A stretch of DNA of 64,000 nt from Halobacillus_A sp043497005 (GCF_043497005.1 NZ_JBIEKE010000001.1:744001-808000); one strand, 5' to 3'. Positions 35,050-43,876 are shown, counted from the first letter of the stretch. The notes: generated from the letters alone by a model not told the origin. Numbers and translations: made by a program.

Positions 35050-36087
35050 ATGAAAGCAGCTGTTTTTCACGGACCTAATGATATGCAGTTACAGGAGGTA
35101 GAGAAACCCGTAATTGGCAGTAAAGAAGTATTAATGAAGGTGAATGTTAGTGCTGTCTGCGGCACGGATGTACGCATTTACGAAGGAAAGAAAACAAAAG
35201 GCGTGCGCACACCATCCATTATTGGGCATGAGCTCGTAGGGACGATTGAAGAAGTAGGCATCGACGTCGACGGATTCTCAAGGGGAGAAAAAGTAGGTGT
35301 GATCCCTGTGATCCCATGCGGTAAGTGTTATTACTGCATGAATGATAGAGAAAACGTATGTGCGAATCGTACAGCTATTGGTTATGAATTTGATGGCGGG
35401 TTTGCTGAATATGTAAGAATCCCAGAATCAGCTTTAAAGTCTGGCAACCTAGTTAAATTACCAGAGAACGTTACCTTAGAAGAAGCCGTCATTACGGAAC
35501 CATTGGCGTGTTGTTTAAATGGGCAGCGCAAAGCGAACGTGAAAATGGGAGACACAGTCGTCATTATTGGAGGCGGTCCGATTGGTTTAATGCATGTTCA
35601 GCTGGCCAAAGTGGCTGGAGCGAAACATGTGATCTTAAGTGAACCCATTGATCATCGAAGAGAAAAGGCTCTACTAGCAGGGGCAGATCATGCCGTTAAT
35701 CCAGAAGTAGAATCACTTGAGAATCTCGTATTTGAGAAAACAGAGCAGTTAGGTGCTGATGTAGTCATCATGGCAATTGGAGTGCCGTCTCTAGTGAACT
35801 CATGCATCTCCTTATTAAAAAAAGGAGGGACGTTAAACTTATTTGCGGGCTTTACGAAAGGCGTACTGGGCGAAATAGACCCCAATGTCATTCACTATAA
35901 CGAAATTAATGTAAACGGAACTTCTGCGCTTACGCGGTCCGATTACTATAACTCTTTGTCTCTCATTTCATCGGGACAGATTAATACTGAAGTATTAACG
36001 ACGAAAGGCTATAAGCTTGACGATATTCAACAAGCCATCATGGATGTGCGGAATGGTAACGGGATGAAATCCGTTATTCATATATAA
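35050..36087 (+). CDS. Zinc-dependent alcohol/polyol dehydrogenase
   Basis: A 345-residue medium-chain dehydrogenase of the sorbitol/threonine dehydrogenase type. The catalytic zinc is held by Cys 37, His 60 and Glu 61 (VCGTD, IGHE). The structural zinc is held by Cys 90, 93, 96 and 104. VVIIGGGPIGLMHVQLAK near residue 170 is the NAD site. It would oxidise a secondary hydroxyl, giving a keto compound for the kinase and aldolase encoded next. The natural substrate is unknown. GAAAGGATGG lies upstream of ATG 35050. Confidence 0.86.
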   Translation: MKAAVFHGPNDMQLQEVEKPVIGSKEVLMKVNVSAVCGTDVRIYEGKKTKGVRTPSIIGHELVGTIEEVGIDVDGFSRGEKVGVIPVIPCGKCYYCMNDRENVCANRTAIGYEFDGGFAEYVRIPESALKSGNLVKLPENVTLEEAVITEPLACCLNGQRKANVKMGDTVVIIGGGPIGLMHVQLAKVAGAKHVILSEPIDHRREKALLAGADHAVNPEVESLENLVFEKTEQLGADVVIMAIGVPSLVNSCISLLKKGGTLNLFAGFTKGVLGEIDPNVIHYNEINVNGTSALTRSDYYNSLSLISSGQINTEVLTTKGYKLDDIQQAIMDVRNGNGMKSVIHI

Positions 36088-36112
36088 AAAACAATTAAAG
36101 GAGAGTATGAGC

Positions 36113-36937
36113 ATGGGAGTATTAGGTAAAGAAATTAGAATGAATCGTTTAATGAATCAGGATTCCGGCAAGCTGCTGGCAGTAGCGGTAGATCAGGCGA
36201 TGGCACGGGGGATTTTTGAAGAGTTAATGCCTATTGATCGAAAGCTTAGTGAAATTGTGGAAGGCGGACCTGATGCCATTACTATGCATAAAGGGATTGC
36301 GGATACGTGCTTTAGAAAGCATGCGGGGAAAGCAGGATTAATTCTTAAAGCTTCGACGTTTTCCCCATGGCAGCCTAACTATGATACATGGGTGACAGAA
36401 GTAGATGAAGCGGTTCGACTGGGTGCTGATGCCATTTCCATGGGATGTATTGTAGGGGGAGATGACCAGCCGGAGCAATTACGCAACTTAGGAATCATTT
36501 CAGGGCAGGCCTCTAAAAACGGGTTGCCAACCATCGCCCACATTTATCCAAGAGGCAATCAGATTCCTGAAGACGAGAAGAATGACTGGAGACATGTCGC
36601 TTATGCTGTGCGGGCGGGTGCCGAATTAGGCATTGATATCGTTAAAACTAAATATACAGGGGATCCGGATTCCTTCCATAAAGTAGTGTCTTCTACTCCA
36701 GGCAAAGTAGTCGTTGCAGGAGGGGACATTGGAAACAATGTAGAGGACTATTTCCAAATGGTGTATGATGTTGTTGAAGCAGGAGGAGCTGGAATAACGT
36801 TTGGAAGAATTGTATGGAACAACCAGAATCCGACAGCAATTGTGAAAGCGTTTAAAAATATTATTCATGAGAACGGTACTGTCAATGAAACAATTGAACT
36901 CTACAATGAATTAATTAATCAACCAGCGAACCTCTAA
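36113..36937 (+). CDS. Class I aldolase of the DhnA/FbaB/LsrF family
   Basis: A 274-residue TIM-barrel enzyme. DIVKTKYTGDP near residue 180 carries the Schiff-base Lys, and AGGDIGNNVEDYF and GGAGITFGRIVWN form the phosphate site. Relatives are fructose-bisphosphate aldolase FbaB, the AI-2 thiolase LsrF and assorted sugar-phosphate aldolases. With the FGGY kinase next door it probably cleaves a phosphorylated keto sugar or keto acid. ATG 36113 is 9 bases after AAAGGAG; ATG 36107 is too near. Sequence does not tell the aldehyde or ketone products. Confidence 0.8.
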   Translation: MGVLGKEIRMNRLMNQDSGKLLAVAVDQAMARGIFEELMPIDRKLSEIVEGGPDAITMHKGIADTCFRKHAGKAGLILKASTFSPWQPNYDTWVTEVDEAVRLGADAISMGCIVGGDDQPEQLRNLGIISGQASKNGLPTIAHIYPRGNQIPEDEKNDWRHVAYAVRAGAELGIDIVKTKYTGDPDSFHKVVSSTPGKVVVAGGDIGNNVEDYFQMVYDVVEAGGAGITFGRIVWNNQNPTAIVKAFKNIIHENGTVNETIELYNELINQPANL

Positions 36938-36969
36938 ACGAACGAATCTATTAATTAGGGTGGGGGATT

Positions 36970-38457
36970 ATGTCACATGTCATCGGAATAGATATAGGAA
37001 CGAGTGGAATGAAAGTAGGAGCCATGAATCACGATGGGCAGTTAGGGCTGATTGAATATCAGTCCTATTCCCTCCACTATCCCCAAAAAGGATGGGTGGA
37101 AATTGATGTAGAAGATATATGGCTTAAGACAAAAGAATTGTTAATGAAGGTCATGACTAAAGTTGAAAGAATGGGAACGGTTGATGCGATTTCCTTATCC
37201 ACCTTTTGTAACTCTTCTGTTTTTCTAAATAAAGACGGGGAACCGTTGTGCCCGGGGATCATGTATTTAGATCAAAGAAGCAAAAAAGAAGCTGAATCGA
37301 TTAAAGAAATAGTGACAGAAGAGAGAATCTATGAGATTACGAAAAACAGGCTGGAACAGGGGATGTATTCGATTACTTCCCACCTCTGGTTTAAGAATCA
37401 CCGTCCCTCCTTGTATGCCCAAACGTATAAATGGGGAAATCTCGCGACCTACATATTGAATAAGCTCACGGGTTCTTTCGTTATGGACTGGACGCAGGCT
37501 TCCTTTTCAGGGATGTATGATATTGAAAAATATGTGTGGTCAAAAGAAATCTGTGCCGATGTCGGGATTGAGATGGAGAAACTCCCTGAAGTTGTAGACC
37601 CGCTTACCATTGTAGGTGAGTTAACTTGCTCTGAACTCCCCATAAGCGGCATACCTGTGGCAGCGGGTGGAGCGGATACAGCTTGTTCAACTCTAGCTTT
37701 AGGCGTCCAGCCGGGCGAAGTCTTTGAATCGGTTGGTACTTCTAATGTCCTGACCGCATGCATAAAGCAACCCGACCATTTAGATAGAAGATTTTTAAAT
37801 CGTTGTCACATTAAGAAAAACCAGTGGTTATCCCATGGTGCCATGTCCTTCCCCGGGGCTGCCATTCAATGGTTCTACGAAGAATTTCTTAAAGAAGAAG
37901 CTGATTCAAGAGACATTCTTGAAGAACTTCCGAAGCAATCCCCCATCGGTTCTAACGGTGTATTTTTCCTTCCTTATATGCAGGGAGAACGATCTCCGAT
38001 ATGGGACCCTGATGCCAGAGGAACGTTTACAGGTATATCACTTAATACGACGAAAGCCGACATGATGAGAGCTATTTTAGAAGGATGTTCTTTCGGTTTA
38101 AGACAAATCCACGACATTCTGTTAGATGCCTACGATGTTCAATTTGAAAGCCTTCCGTCCATTGGAGGCGGTTCTTCCAATCAAACGTGGGCCCAGGTGA
38201 AAGCGAATATCCTGGAAAAAGATATTGAAATCAAAGATGTTTCAGAAACAGGAGTGTACGGAGCCTGTTTGATTGCCGGAACTTCGGCGGGATATTATAA
38301 AACATTAGAAGAAGCTTCTGATCTTATAGAAAATCAAACGAAGCGTGTCTTCAAACCGAACACCGAAGAAGTGAGCATTTATAACAAGCATTATCACATT
38401 TTTAATGATTTATATCCTTCATTAAAACCGTTCTTCGCTAAAAGTATGAATCTCTAA
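36970..38457 (+). CDS. FGGY-family carbohydrate kinase
   Basis: A 495-residue kinase with the N-terminal phosphate site VIGIDIGTSGMKVGAM. The central YMQGERSPIWDPDARGTFTG motif and the C-terminal ATP site IGGGSSNQTWAQVKANIL are also present. The family phosphorylates sugars and sugar acids (xylulokinase, gluconokinase, LsrK). The neighbourhood (TRAP transporter, dehydrogenase, aldolase) suggests a keto sugar or keto acid. GGTGGGGG precedes ATG 36970. It follows the aldolase by 32 bases, and both are clearly in one unit. Confidence 0.87.
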   Translation: MSHVIGIDIGTSGMKVGAMNHDGQLGLIEYQSYSLHYPQKGWVEIDVEDIWLKTKELLMKVMTKVERMGTVDAISLSTFCNSSVFLNKDGEPLCPGIMYLDQRSKKEAESIKEIVTEERIYEITKNRLEQGMYSITSHLWFKNHRPSLYAQTYKWGNLATYILNKLTGSFVMDWTQASFSGMYDIEKYVWSKEICADVGIEMEKLPEVVDPLTIVGELTCSELPISGIPVAAGGADTACSTLALGVQPGEVFESVGTSNVLTACIKQPDHLDRRFLNRCHIKKNQWLSHGAMSFPGAAIQWFYEEFLKEEADSRDILEELPKQSPIGSNGVFFLPYMQGERSPIWDPDARGTFTGISLNTTKADMMRAILEGCSFGLRQIHDILLDAYDVQFESLPSIGGGSSNQTWAQVKANILEKDIEIKDVSETGVYGACLIAGTSAGYYKTLEEASDLIENQTKRVFKPNTEEVSIYNKHYHIFNDLYPSLKPFFAKSMNL

Positions 38458-38490
38458 TATTTTTATTAGAGAATAGAGAGGAGATTATAA

Positions 38491-39456
38491 GTGAAAAGCT
38501 CCATATTCATTACGAGGAAACTGCCAGATGAAATCGTGAAAAGTCTTGAACAGCATTTTGACATTAAAATGTGGGAGGAAGAAGATACACCTGTACCGCG
38601 AAGTGTCCTGTTGAGAGAAACAAAGGATGTAGAGGGTATCTACTGTCTGCTGACCGATACAATAGACGAAGAAGTCATAGAAGGAGCCCCTCATTTAAAG
38701 GTAATCAGCAACATGGCTGTTGGTTTTAATAATATAGATATAGGGGCAGCGGAACAACGCGGAATCGTTGTTACGAATACACCCGGGGTATTAACGGAAA
38801 CGACAGCAGATTTAACGTTTACCTTACTAATGAGCACAGCAAGGCGTATCGTCGAAGCATCAGATTTCTTGAGAAACGGAAACTGGGATACATGGTCGCC
38901 CATGTTACTAACCGGCCAGGAAATTCACGGATCCACCCTCGGAATTATCGGCCTGGGCCGCATTGGAGAAGCAGTTGCCAGAAGGGCGAGAGGATTTGGC
39001 ATGGATCTTCTCTACTATAATAGATCTCGAAAAACTGAAAAAGAAGAAGAACTCGGCATTCAATACCGTGAATTACATGAGTTATTAAAAGAATCCGATT
39101 TTGTATGTGTGATGATCCCGTACAGCCCCCACGTTCATCATTTTATTGGAAAAGACGAGTTAGCACTAATGAATAAAGAGGCGATCCTCATCAATACGTC
39201 TAGAGGAGGGATTGTTGACGAAGAAGCCTTGTACGAAGCGTTAGTGAACAAACAAATATGGGGCGCAGGCCTGGACGTATTTGAAGAAGAACCTGTATCT
39301 GCAGATCATCCTTTGCTTTCCTTGCCTAATGTAGTGACTCTTCCTCACATTGGCAGCGCAAGTGTGAAAACAAGATTACAAATGGCACAATTAGCTGCAG
39401 ATAATATCATTCACGTATTGAATGATAAATCTCCTCTTACCCCTGTAAACAGCTAA
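38491..39456 (+). CDS. D-2-hydroxyacid dehydrogenase (glyoxylate/hydroxypyruvate reductase type)
   Basis: A 321-residue NAD(P)-dependent enzyme. LGIIGLGRIGEAVARRA near residue 150 is the cofactor site. The catalytic triad is Arg (NTSRGGIVDE, near 234), Glu (DVFEEEPV, near 263) and His (LPHIGSAS, near 282). It most resembles GyaR/GhrB-type reductases of glyoxylate and hydroxypyruvate. In this operon it would reduce a 2-oxo acid released by the aldolase, or oxidise an incoming hydroxy acid. GTG 38491 follows GAGAGGAG. A terminator closes the operon. Confidence 0.9.
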   Translation: MKSSIFITRKLPDEIVKSLEQHFDIKMWEEEDTPVPRSVLLRETKDVEGIYCLLTDTIDEEVIEGAPHLKVISNMAVGFNNIDIGAAEQRGIVVTNTPGVLTETTADLTFTLLMSTARRIVEASDFLRNGNWDTWSPMLLTGQEIHGSTLGIIGLGRIGEAVARRARGFGMDLLYYNRSRKTEKEEELGIQYRELHELLKESDFVCVMIPYSPHVHHFIGKDELALMNKEAILINTSRGGIVDEEALYEALVNKQIWGAGLDVFEEEPVSADHPLLSLPNVVTLPHIGSASVKTRLQMAQLAADNIIHVLNDKSPLTPVNS

Positions 39457-39464
39457 GTTTAAAA

Positions 39465-39500
39465 AGTCTGATTCTCGAGTGAGGAGAATCAGGCTTTTTT
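39465..39500 (+). terminator. Intrinsic terminator of the RpiR-TRAP operon
   Basis: AGTCTGATTCTC pairs with GAGAATCAGGCT (one G-U pair), then T6. Confidence 0.85.
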
Positions 39501-39584
39501 GTGTCTTTACCATCAATTTTTCAGATATGAGTCAAAAGGTGGTCAAAAGAGTTTAAGGACTTACTAATAAAACAACAAAATGAA

Positions 39585-39617
39585 AAGCCCAATACTTTAT
39601 CATAAAAGTATTGGGCT
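39585..39617 (-). terminator. Hairpin, likely minus-strand terminator of the Spo0E-like gene
   Basis: AAGCCCAATACTTT pairs with AAAGTATTGGGCT. On the minus strand it is followed by TTTTCATTTTG. A further palindrome, AATAATAACC/GGTTATTATT, overlaps the gene end at 39710-39735. Confidence 0.65.
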
Positions 39618-39730
39618 GACATACAAAAATAACCCATCACGAAAGACTAAAAGTAGGTTGCTGGAAACCTTTTACATCTTCGTGTTATTTCGAGAAGTAA
39701 GAATGACAGAATAATAACCGTCAATGGTTA

Positions 39731-39931
39731 TTATTTAGGTTTCTTCTCATTCCTCTTCGATCGTTCCAACTCATTTAAAAGCTTATCCAGCGATTGGGAA
39801 ATAGCGAGTAATTGCGGGTCATTCGGGTTATTTTCATACGTTTTATACATTTTTGTTCTGAGTACTTCTATTTTCTCTTGTAAATCTTTAATACTCGACA
39901 GTTCTAAACTCCCTCTCCACTTAAATTGCAT
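39731..39931 (-). CDS. Spo0E-like aspartyl-phosphate phosphatase
   Basis: A short protein of the Spo0E family, which dephosphorylates Spo0A~P and delays sporulation. LQEKIEVLRTKMYKTYENN is followed by LLAISQSLDKLLNELER, holding the SQxLDxLL signature. The start is unclear. ATG 39931 lacks a ribosome site, GTG 39958 is possible, and AGAGGGAG is best spaced for an unusual CTG at 39901 that would give a typical 56-residue Spo0E protein. Lys-rich tail. It stands alone on the minus strand. A second Spo0E-like gene lies at 45902. Confidence 0.75.
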   Translation of the reverse strand: MQFKWRGSLELSSIKDLQEKIEVLRTKMYKTYENNPNDPQLLAISQSLDKLLNELERSKRNEKKPK

Positions 39932-39958
39932 CCGTAAGGTATAAGCGGAGAAGTTCAC

Positions 39959-40474
39959 TGATTAAAACAACTTTAGACTAAACCATAGTTATCCTCTAGC
40001 TAGTTGGTTTGCTTCCCTTGATGCTTCTCATTCAGTAGTAACCCTAGTCCACCTTTGTAATTCTTGAATACAAACAGACACTTTTCTTACACCCTTATAA
40101 GGTTAAATGCTGAATAGTCTTATAAAAAGGGAACTCTAATAACAAGAAGATATTTCACTTTTGGTTTCAGTCCTACTTGTTTCCGCAAATGCTAATCCCA
40201 TTCTATTAATACCCCGCCAACGTAACAGCGAACCCTTTTTATGCATATTTTCGAGGAAGATGTATTGTTAAATTCTGGTTTTACCGACTGAATCCTTATT
40301 AGTAAGCTTAGATTGTGCAGGGAAGACGGGTCATTCTAAAAGACTGTACAGTGCAGAAATATGAAGGAATATAAAAAGACGCTGTGCCATTTTTGGTACA
40401 GCGTCTTTACTAATGTAATGTTAGTACGTACACGTTTTCCTATGCATCTACTTCCATTTTTTTATAAAAAAGGT
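39959..40474. other. Gene-poor stretch
   Basis: I see no supported gene in these 516 bases. A strong hairpin, AAAGACGCTGTGCCA pairing with TGGTACAGCGTCTTT (one mismatch) at 40375-40408, probably terminates the minus-strand gene that follows. Confidence 0.5.
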
Positions 40475-40711
40475 TCAGTTTATATGGTACTCCGCGAAAC
40501 TTTCTATCAATTCTGGATTAAAATATTGATCGTAGGTTCCCTGTATAATGTTCAACCAGTCGTTTAAAAGGAAGTTCCTCATATCTTTATCAGGGATTTC
40601 AAGAATTTCATTCGTGTAATAAAGAAAAGTAAAGTGACACTTTTTATCGAGGATATGGATTCCGCGCATACCATCTTCATCTAGTTGGGTGAATAAAATC
40701 GTATATCTCAT
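40475..40711 (-). CDS. Conserved 78-residue protein of unknown function, copy B
   Basis: This paralog of the protein at 29729-29965 differs at only a handful of positions (for example MRYT for MRYY, DKD for DED, FAEYHIN for FTEYHIN). GGAGG precedes the start on the minus strand. The conservation of the protein against more diverged flanks suggests selection on it. Upstream on the same strand, where copy A has an XRE regulator, only its leader and first codons remain (see 40712-41261). No recognised domain. Confidence 0.65.
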   Translation of the reverse strand: MRYTILFTQLDEDGMRGIHILDKKCHFTFLYYTNEILEIPDKDMRNFLLNDWLNIIQGTYDQYFNPELIESFAEYHIN

Positions 40712-41261
40712 TGAATTAACGCCTCCATTGAAATGTTTTTTTAGTAATAACGATGAACGTAATAGAGAGTATGAGAGATTTTAGAATGTGAAATAAGGGA
40801 GTCAGCTTAAACAGGTGATGGAGGGTTTTTTCTTGAGGAATTGAATGCTTTTATTTCTATAGAAAGAAGGCATTCTCTACTAAGTCTTCTTCTTTGGCAA
40901 CTGTCAGTCTGTTGGTTACACCTCGTTTCATTGTAAGTTTCACAAAAAGTACCCCTGTTATGGAGAATGTAAGTGATCGAGTTTTTGCTGAATGGATGCC
41001 TTACTTGTCGTTCTTATCACTCATAGTTCAATATTCCTATAATATAGGAAAATATACTACAGGCTGGCAGTCGTATTTTTCCATATATAGGGAGTTATTA
41101 AGTTTTTTTATATGTCAAACCTATGAAAGTTAAATAATTTATTGTTTCAAAAAGTTTTTATAAAAAAAATAAAAAAAGGTAACACCTAAATGACTCCTTC
41201 TATCGATTATAGATATGAGGGAGTTTTTTATGCCCTCAATTCAAGAAGGAGGCCGTTCATT
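40712..41261. pseudogene. Decayed copy of the XRE regulator locus
   Basis: Bases about 41020-41110 resemble 30573-30665: CACTCAT (start codon on the minus strand), an AT-rich spacer, then GGCTGGCAGTCGTATTTTT against GACTGACAGTCGTATTTTT, and CATATATAGG. Downstream of the start the frame stops after seven codons and no helix-turn-helix can be read. Faint similarity continues near 40900-40930 (CTGTCAGTCTGTT against ATGTCAGCCCGTT). It is read as a duplicated locus that lost its regulator. Confidence 0.5.
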
Positions 41262-41975
41262 ATGAATTATTTAAAAGAAATTATTGCGTTTCAAGACGAG
41301 GTGGAATTAAACGAGTTAACGGTTTCTGCTTCCCTGCTCTGGTACAAGCTGATGCATTTTAACAACAAGACGGGATGGAAGTCGGAGTTTACTGTGCCGA
41401 CGTCGGCGATTCTAGTGAAGACGGGCTTAAGTGAGAGCTCGTTTCTTCGGGCGCGTAAAGAATTAGCAGAAAAAGGCTACATCACCTTTGTAGCTGGAAC
41501 GAGAAACCAGGCTCCTACGTATCACATGATTTCGCAGGTGAAGGAACAGCAGACGGACGTTGCGGAGGAAGGGATGACGGAAGAGGTGAAGGAAGGTATG
41601 AAGGAAGAGACGGCGGTATTATTTAAAAGAAAGGAAAAGAGAAAAAAAGAAAGAGTAGGGGGAGCGCGTATGCAGCCGCATACCTTTTACGAACAAAACA
41701 TCGGCATGCTGACACCGTTTATGGCTGAGAAGCTGACGGATTGATGTGATCGGCTCACAGATGAGCTTGTCATGGAGGCAATGAAAATTGCGGTGAGGCA
41801 CAATAAGCTGTTTTTTCAATATTGCGAGGGGATCTTAAGGCGCTGGGAGAAAGCGGGCGTGAGGACGCTGGCTGACGTGAAGCGGCTTGAGGAGAAGCCG
41901 TCAGTCGAGAAGGATGACAGCAAATCGGAAGCGAAGCGTTTGATTGAAGAATATAGAAAGGAGCGATATGCATGA
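41262..41975 (+). pseudogene. Phage-type DnaD replication protein, interrupted by a TGA codon
   Basis: Residues 1-95 form a winged-helix initiator domain (LTVSASLLWYKLMHF, KTGLSESSFLRARKEL). A linker rich in Glu and Lys follows, then a DnaD C-terminal domain that starts YEQNIGMLTPFMAEKLTD. TGA at 41742-41744 stops it where DnaD proteins have Trp. The same frame then continues CDRLTDELVMEAMKIAVRHN, YCEGILRRWEKAGVRTLADV to 41975. AAGGAGG supports ATG 41262. The split part from ATG 41772 has no ribosome site. The gene overlaps the next one by four bases, so the unit was a phage replication operon. A TGG to TGA mutation is the simplest explanation. Confidence 0.78.
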
Positions 41976-42298
41976 AATATGATGAAGCGGTAGAAGTGTT
42001 AGAGACGATGGAGGAATTGTTTAGCGGGAAGTTTAAGATTACGAAGCGAAAGCTGGATGTATTTGTTCCAGAGCTTGAGAGGATGGCGTTCATTCCAGTG
42101 ATGGAGAAGCTGTTTGATTATGCTGTCGTCCACCCTTTTCCACCGACGCTTGCGGATATTGCGGTTTATGAGCCGAAGAAGAATGACCACTTAGAGAAAA
42201 TGAGGCAGTGGGACGAGGAAGCAGCGAAAGTACCGGAGGAAACGAAACGGTTGTTTGAAGAGAAATTTAATGAACTGTTAAGGAAGGTGTCAAAATGA
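41972..42298 (+). CDS. G39P-like helicase loader
   Basis: A 108-residue acidic helical protein between DnaD-like and DnaB-like genes. This is the position held by helicase loader/inhibitor proteins such as SPP1 G39P. FKITKRKLDVFVPELERMAF and HPFPPTLADIAVYEPKKND match the pattern of that group, in which the N-terminal half folds and the tail contacts DnaB. AGAAAGGAG precedes ATG 41972. Start and stop overlap both neighbours by four bases (ATGA), so translation is coupled. The assignment rests on context plus the short motif. Confidence 0.7.
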   Translation: MKYDEAVEVLETMEELFSGKFKITKRKLDVFVPELERMAFIPVMEKLFDYAVVHPFPPTLADIAVYEPKKNDHLEKMRQWDEEAAKVPEETKRLFEEKFNELLRKVSK

Positions 42299-43581
42299 TT
42301 GCGAATAAAGAAGCTGAGCAGTCCGTCATTGGAACCATTTTATTAGAAGGGGATCTGATTAAGGACGTCACGCTGCGGGTAGATCATTTTACCGACATGC
42401 GCCACCGCATGATTTACGAGGCGATGCGGAAGATTGATGAAGCGGGGGAAGCCGTAAATCTCGTGACAGTGACGACGGAACTCAAGCAGCAGATCAACCA
42501 GGTCGGAGGCGTCAGCTACTTAAGCGCCCTCGCCCAGTCGATTCCAACAACAGCGAACTTAAAACAGCATCAGCGTCTCATCATGGAAGCCTACCGCAAC
42601 CGCAAGACGAAGGAAGAGGCAAGCCGCTACATAAGCGATCCAAACGGAGCATCGCTCGATACGCTCATAAACCGTTTAGAAGCCTACCGCGGTGAAGGCA
42701 TCGGTGAAAAAGAGACGACAACCTATGAAGCATTAGTCGAAATCGCCCAGGATTTAATCTCGCCGCCCGCTGACGGCATGACCGGATTTGCGACCGGCTA
42801 CAAAGAAGTCGACGATATGACCGGCGGCAGCCAGCGCGGCGACCTCATCATCCTCGCCGGCCGTCCGTCTATGGGCAAAACCGCCTTCGCCTTAAACCTC
42901 GCCGCCAACCACTGTAAGCAGAAAGGCAGCGCCCACCTGTTCAGTTTAGAAATGGGACAGAAAGCCCTGCTGCAGCGCATGCTTTCCGCTCAAGGCGAAA
43001 TCAACGGACAAAAATGGCGCACGATGAATTTTTCCACAGACGATTACAAAAACTGCCTCAACGCCATGGGAGAAGTCGCCAGCTGGCAGCTCCATATCCA
43101 CGAACATCAGCAGACCGTCGAAGGCATCCGTGCAAGCGTACGTGAATCAATGAGAAAGAATGAAGAAACAAAGCCGCTGATCATCATCGACTACCTCCAG
43201 CTCATGTCCCCCTCCGGCCGCTACGAACGCCGTGACTTAGAAATCGGCGCCATCACGCGCCAGCTCAAACTGCTGGCCCTTGAACTCAACGTGCCGGTCA
43301 TCCTCCTATCTCAGCTTTCCCGCGGTGTCGAACAGCGCAAGGACAAGCGACCGATAATGGCAGATCTTCGTGAATCCGGCAATATTGAACAGGACGCGGA
43401 TGTGATCGGCTTTTTATACCGCGAAGATTACTACAGTCGTCACAGCGATGAAAGGGACGAGGTGGAGTATTCCATCGGCAAGCAGCGGAATGGTCCGGTC
43501 GGTGATGTGCAGCTGCAGTTTAAGAAAGAGTATGGAAAGTTTGTGGAGCTTCCGGTAGAAGAGGGTGAGCTGATTGGATGA
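42295..43581 (+). CDS. dnaB: Phage-type replicative DNA helicase DnaB
   Basis: A 428-residue hexameric helicase. The N-terminal domain (AEQSVIGTILLEGDLIKDV) is followed by the RecA-like core: Walker A LAGRPSMGKTAFALNLA near residue 195, PLIIIDYLQLMSP as Walker B, LSQLSRGVEQR and LRESGNIEQDADVIGFLYR. It is slightly shorter than chromosomal DnaB (about 450) and fits prophage or ICE versions. GC is higher than in its flanks. With the interrupted DnaD and the loader it forms a replication module next to an iteron-like array. Confidence 0.9.
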   Translation: MIANKEAEQSVIGTILLEGDLIKDVTLRVDHFTDMRHRMIYEAMRKIDEAGEAVNLVTVTTELKQQINQVGGVSYLSALAQSIPTTANLKQHQRLIMEAYRNRKTKEEASRYISDPNGASLDTLINRLEAYRGEGIGEKETTTYEALVEIAQDLISPPADGMTGFATGYKEVDDMTGGSQRGDLIILAGRPSMGKTAFALNLAANHCKQKGSAHLFSLEMGQKALLQRMLSAQGEINGQKWRTMNFSTDDYKNCLNAMGEVASWQLHIHEHQQTVEGIRASVRESMRKNEETKPLIIIDYLQLMSPSGRYERRDLEIGAITRQLKLLALELNVPVILLSQLSRGVEQRKDKRPIMADLRESGNIEQDADVIGFLYREDYYSRHSDERDEVEYSIGKQRNGPVGDVQLQFKKEYGKFVELPVEEGELIG

Positions 43582-43585
43582 GCAA

Positions 43586-43681
43586 GTGAGTGATTTTGTG
43601 AGAGGATGCTTGTTCGCATGCCTGTTGTCTGTTCCGCTGTGGGGTGTGATTATCTGGCTGATGTTGTGGGTGATTGGTTGA
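43586..43681 (+). CDS. Possible 31-residue single-helix membrane peptide
   Basis: GTG 43586 opens a 31-codon frame whose product is one hydrophobic helix (CLFACLLSVPLWGVIIWLML) and a short charged start. GGATGAG lies 5-11 bases upstream. Small membrane peptides are common after phage helicase genes, but the length alone cannot prove coding. Confidence 0.3.
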   Translation: MSDFVRGCLFACLLSVPLWGVIIWLMLWVIG

Positions 43682-43705
43682 TTTATGAGTGCTTTATTGG
43701 AAGGG

Positions 43706-43826
43706 ATGTTCATAAATTTTTGAGAATGTTCATAAATTTTTGAGAATGTTCATATAACTGCTGAAATGTTCATAAATGCCCTCCAATTGTTCATAATCAA
43801 AAAAAGAAACTCAATACTATGAACAT
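43706..43826. repeat. Iteron-like array of ATGTTCATA units
   Basis: Direct copies of ATGTTCATA start at 43706, 43726, 43746 and 43766, exactly 20 bases apart. A fifth (TTGTTCATA) follows at 43787, and one inverted copy (TATGAACAT) lies at 43818-43826. The first two 20-base units are identical. Regular two-turn spacing beside a DnaD-loader-DnaB module suggests a replication origin bound by an initiator; a repressor-operator array is the alternative. Confidence 0.75.
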
Positions 43827-43876
43827 GCCGACAATATATTTGATGAGAAAATTCCGGGGGATATCTCCTCATTCAA

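Noticed and set aside
40361..40567. 68-residue frame opposite the 78-residue gene
   Set aside because: It runs through the terminator hairpin at 40375-40408 and the end of the minus-strand gene, so it is a shadow.
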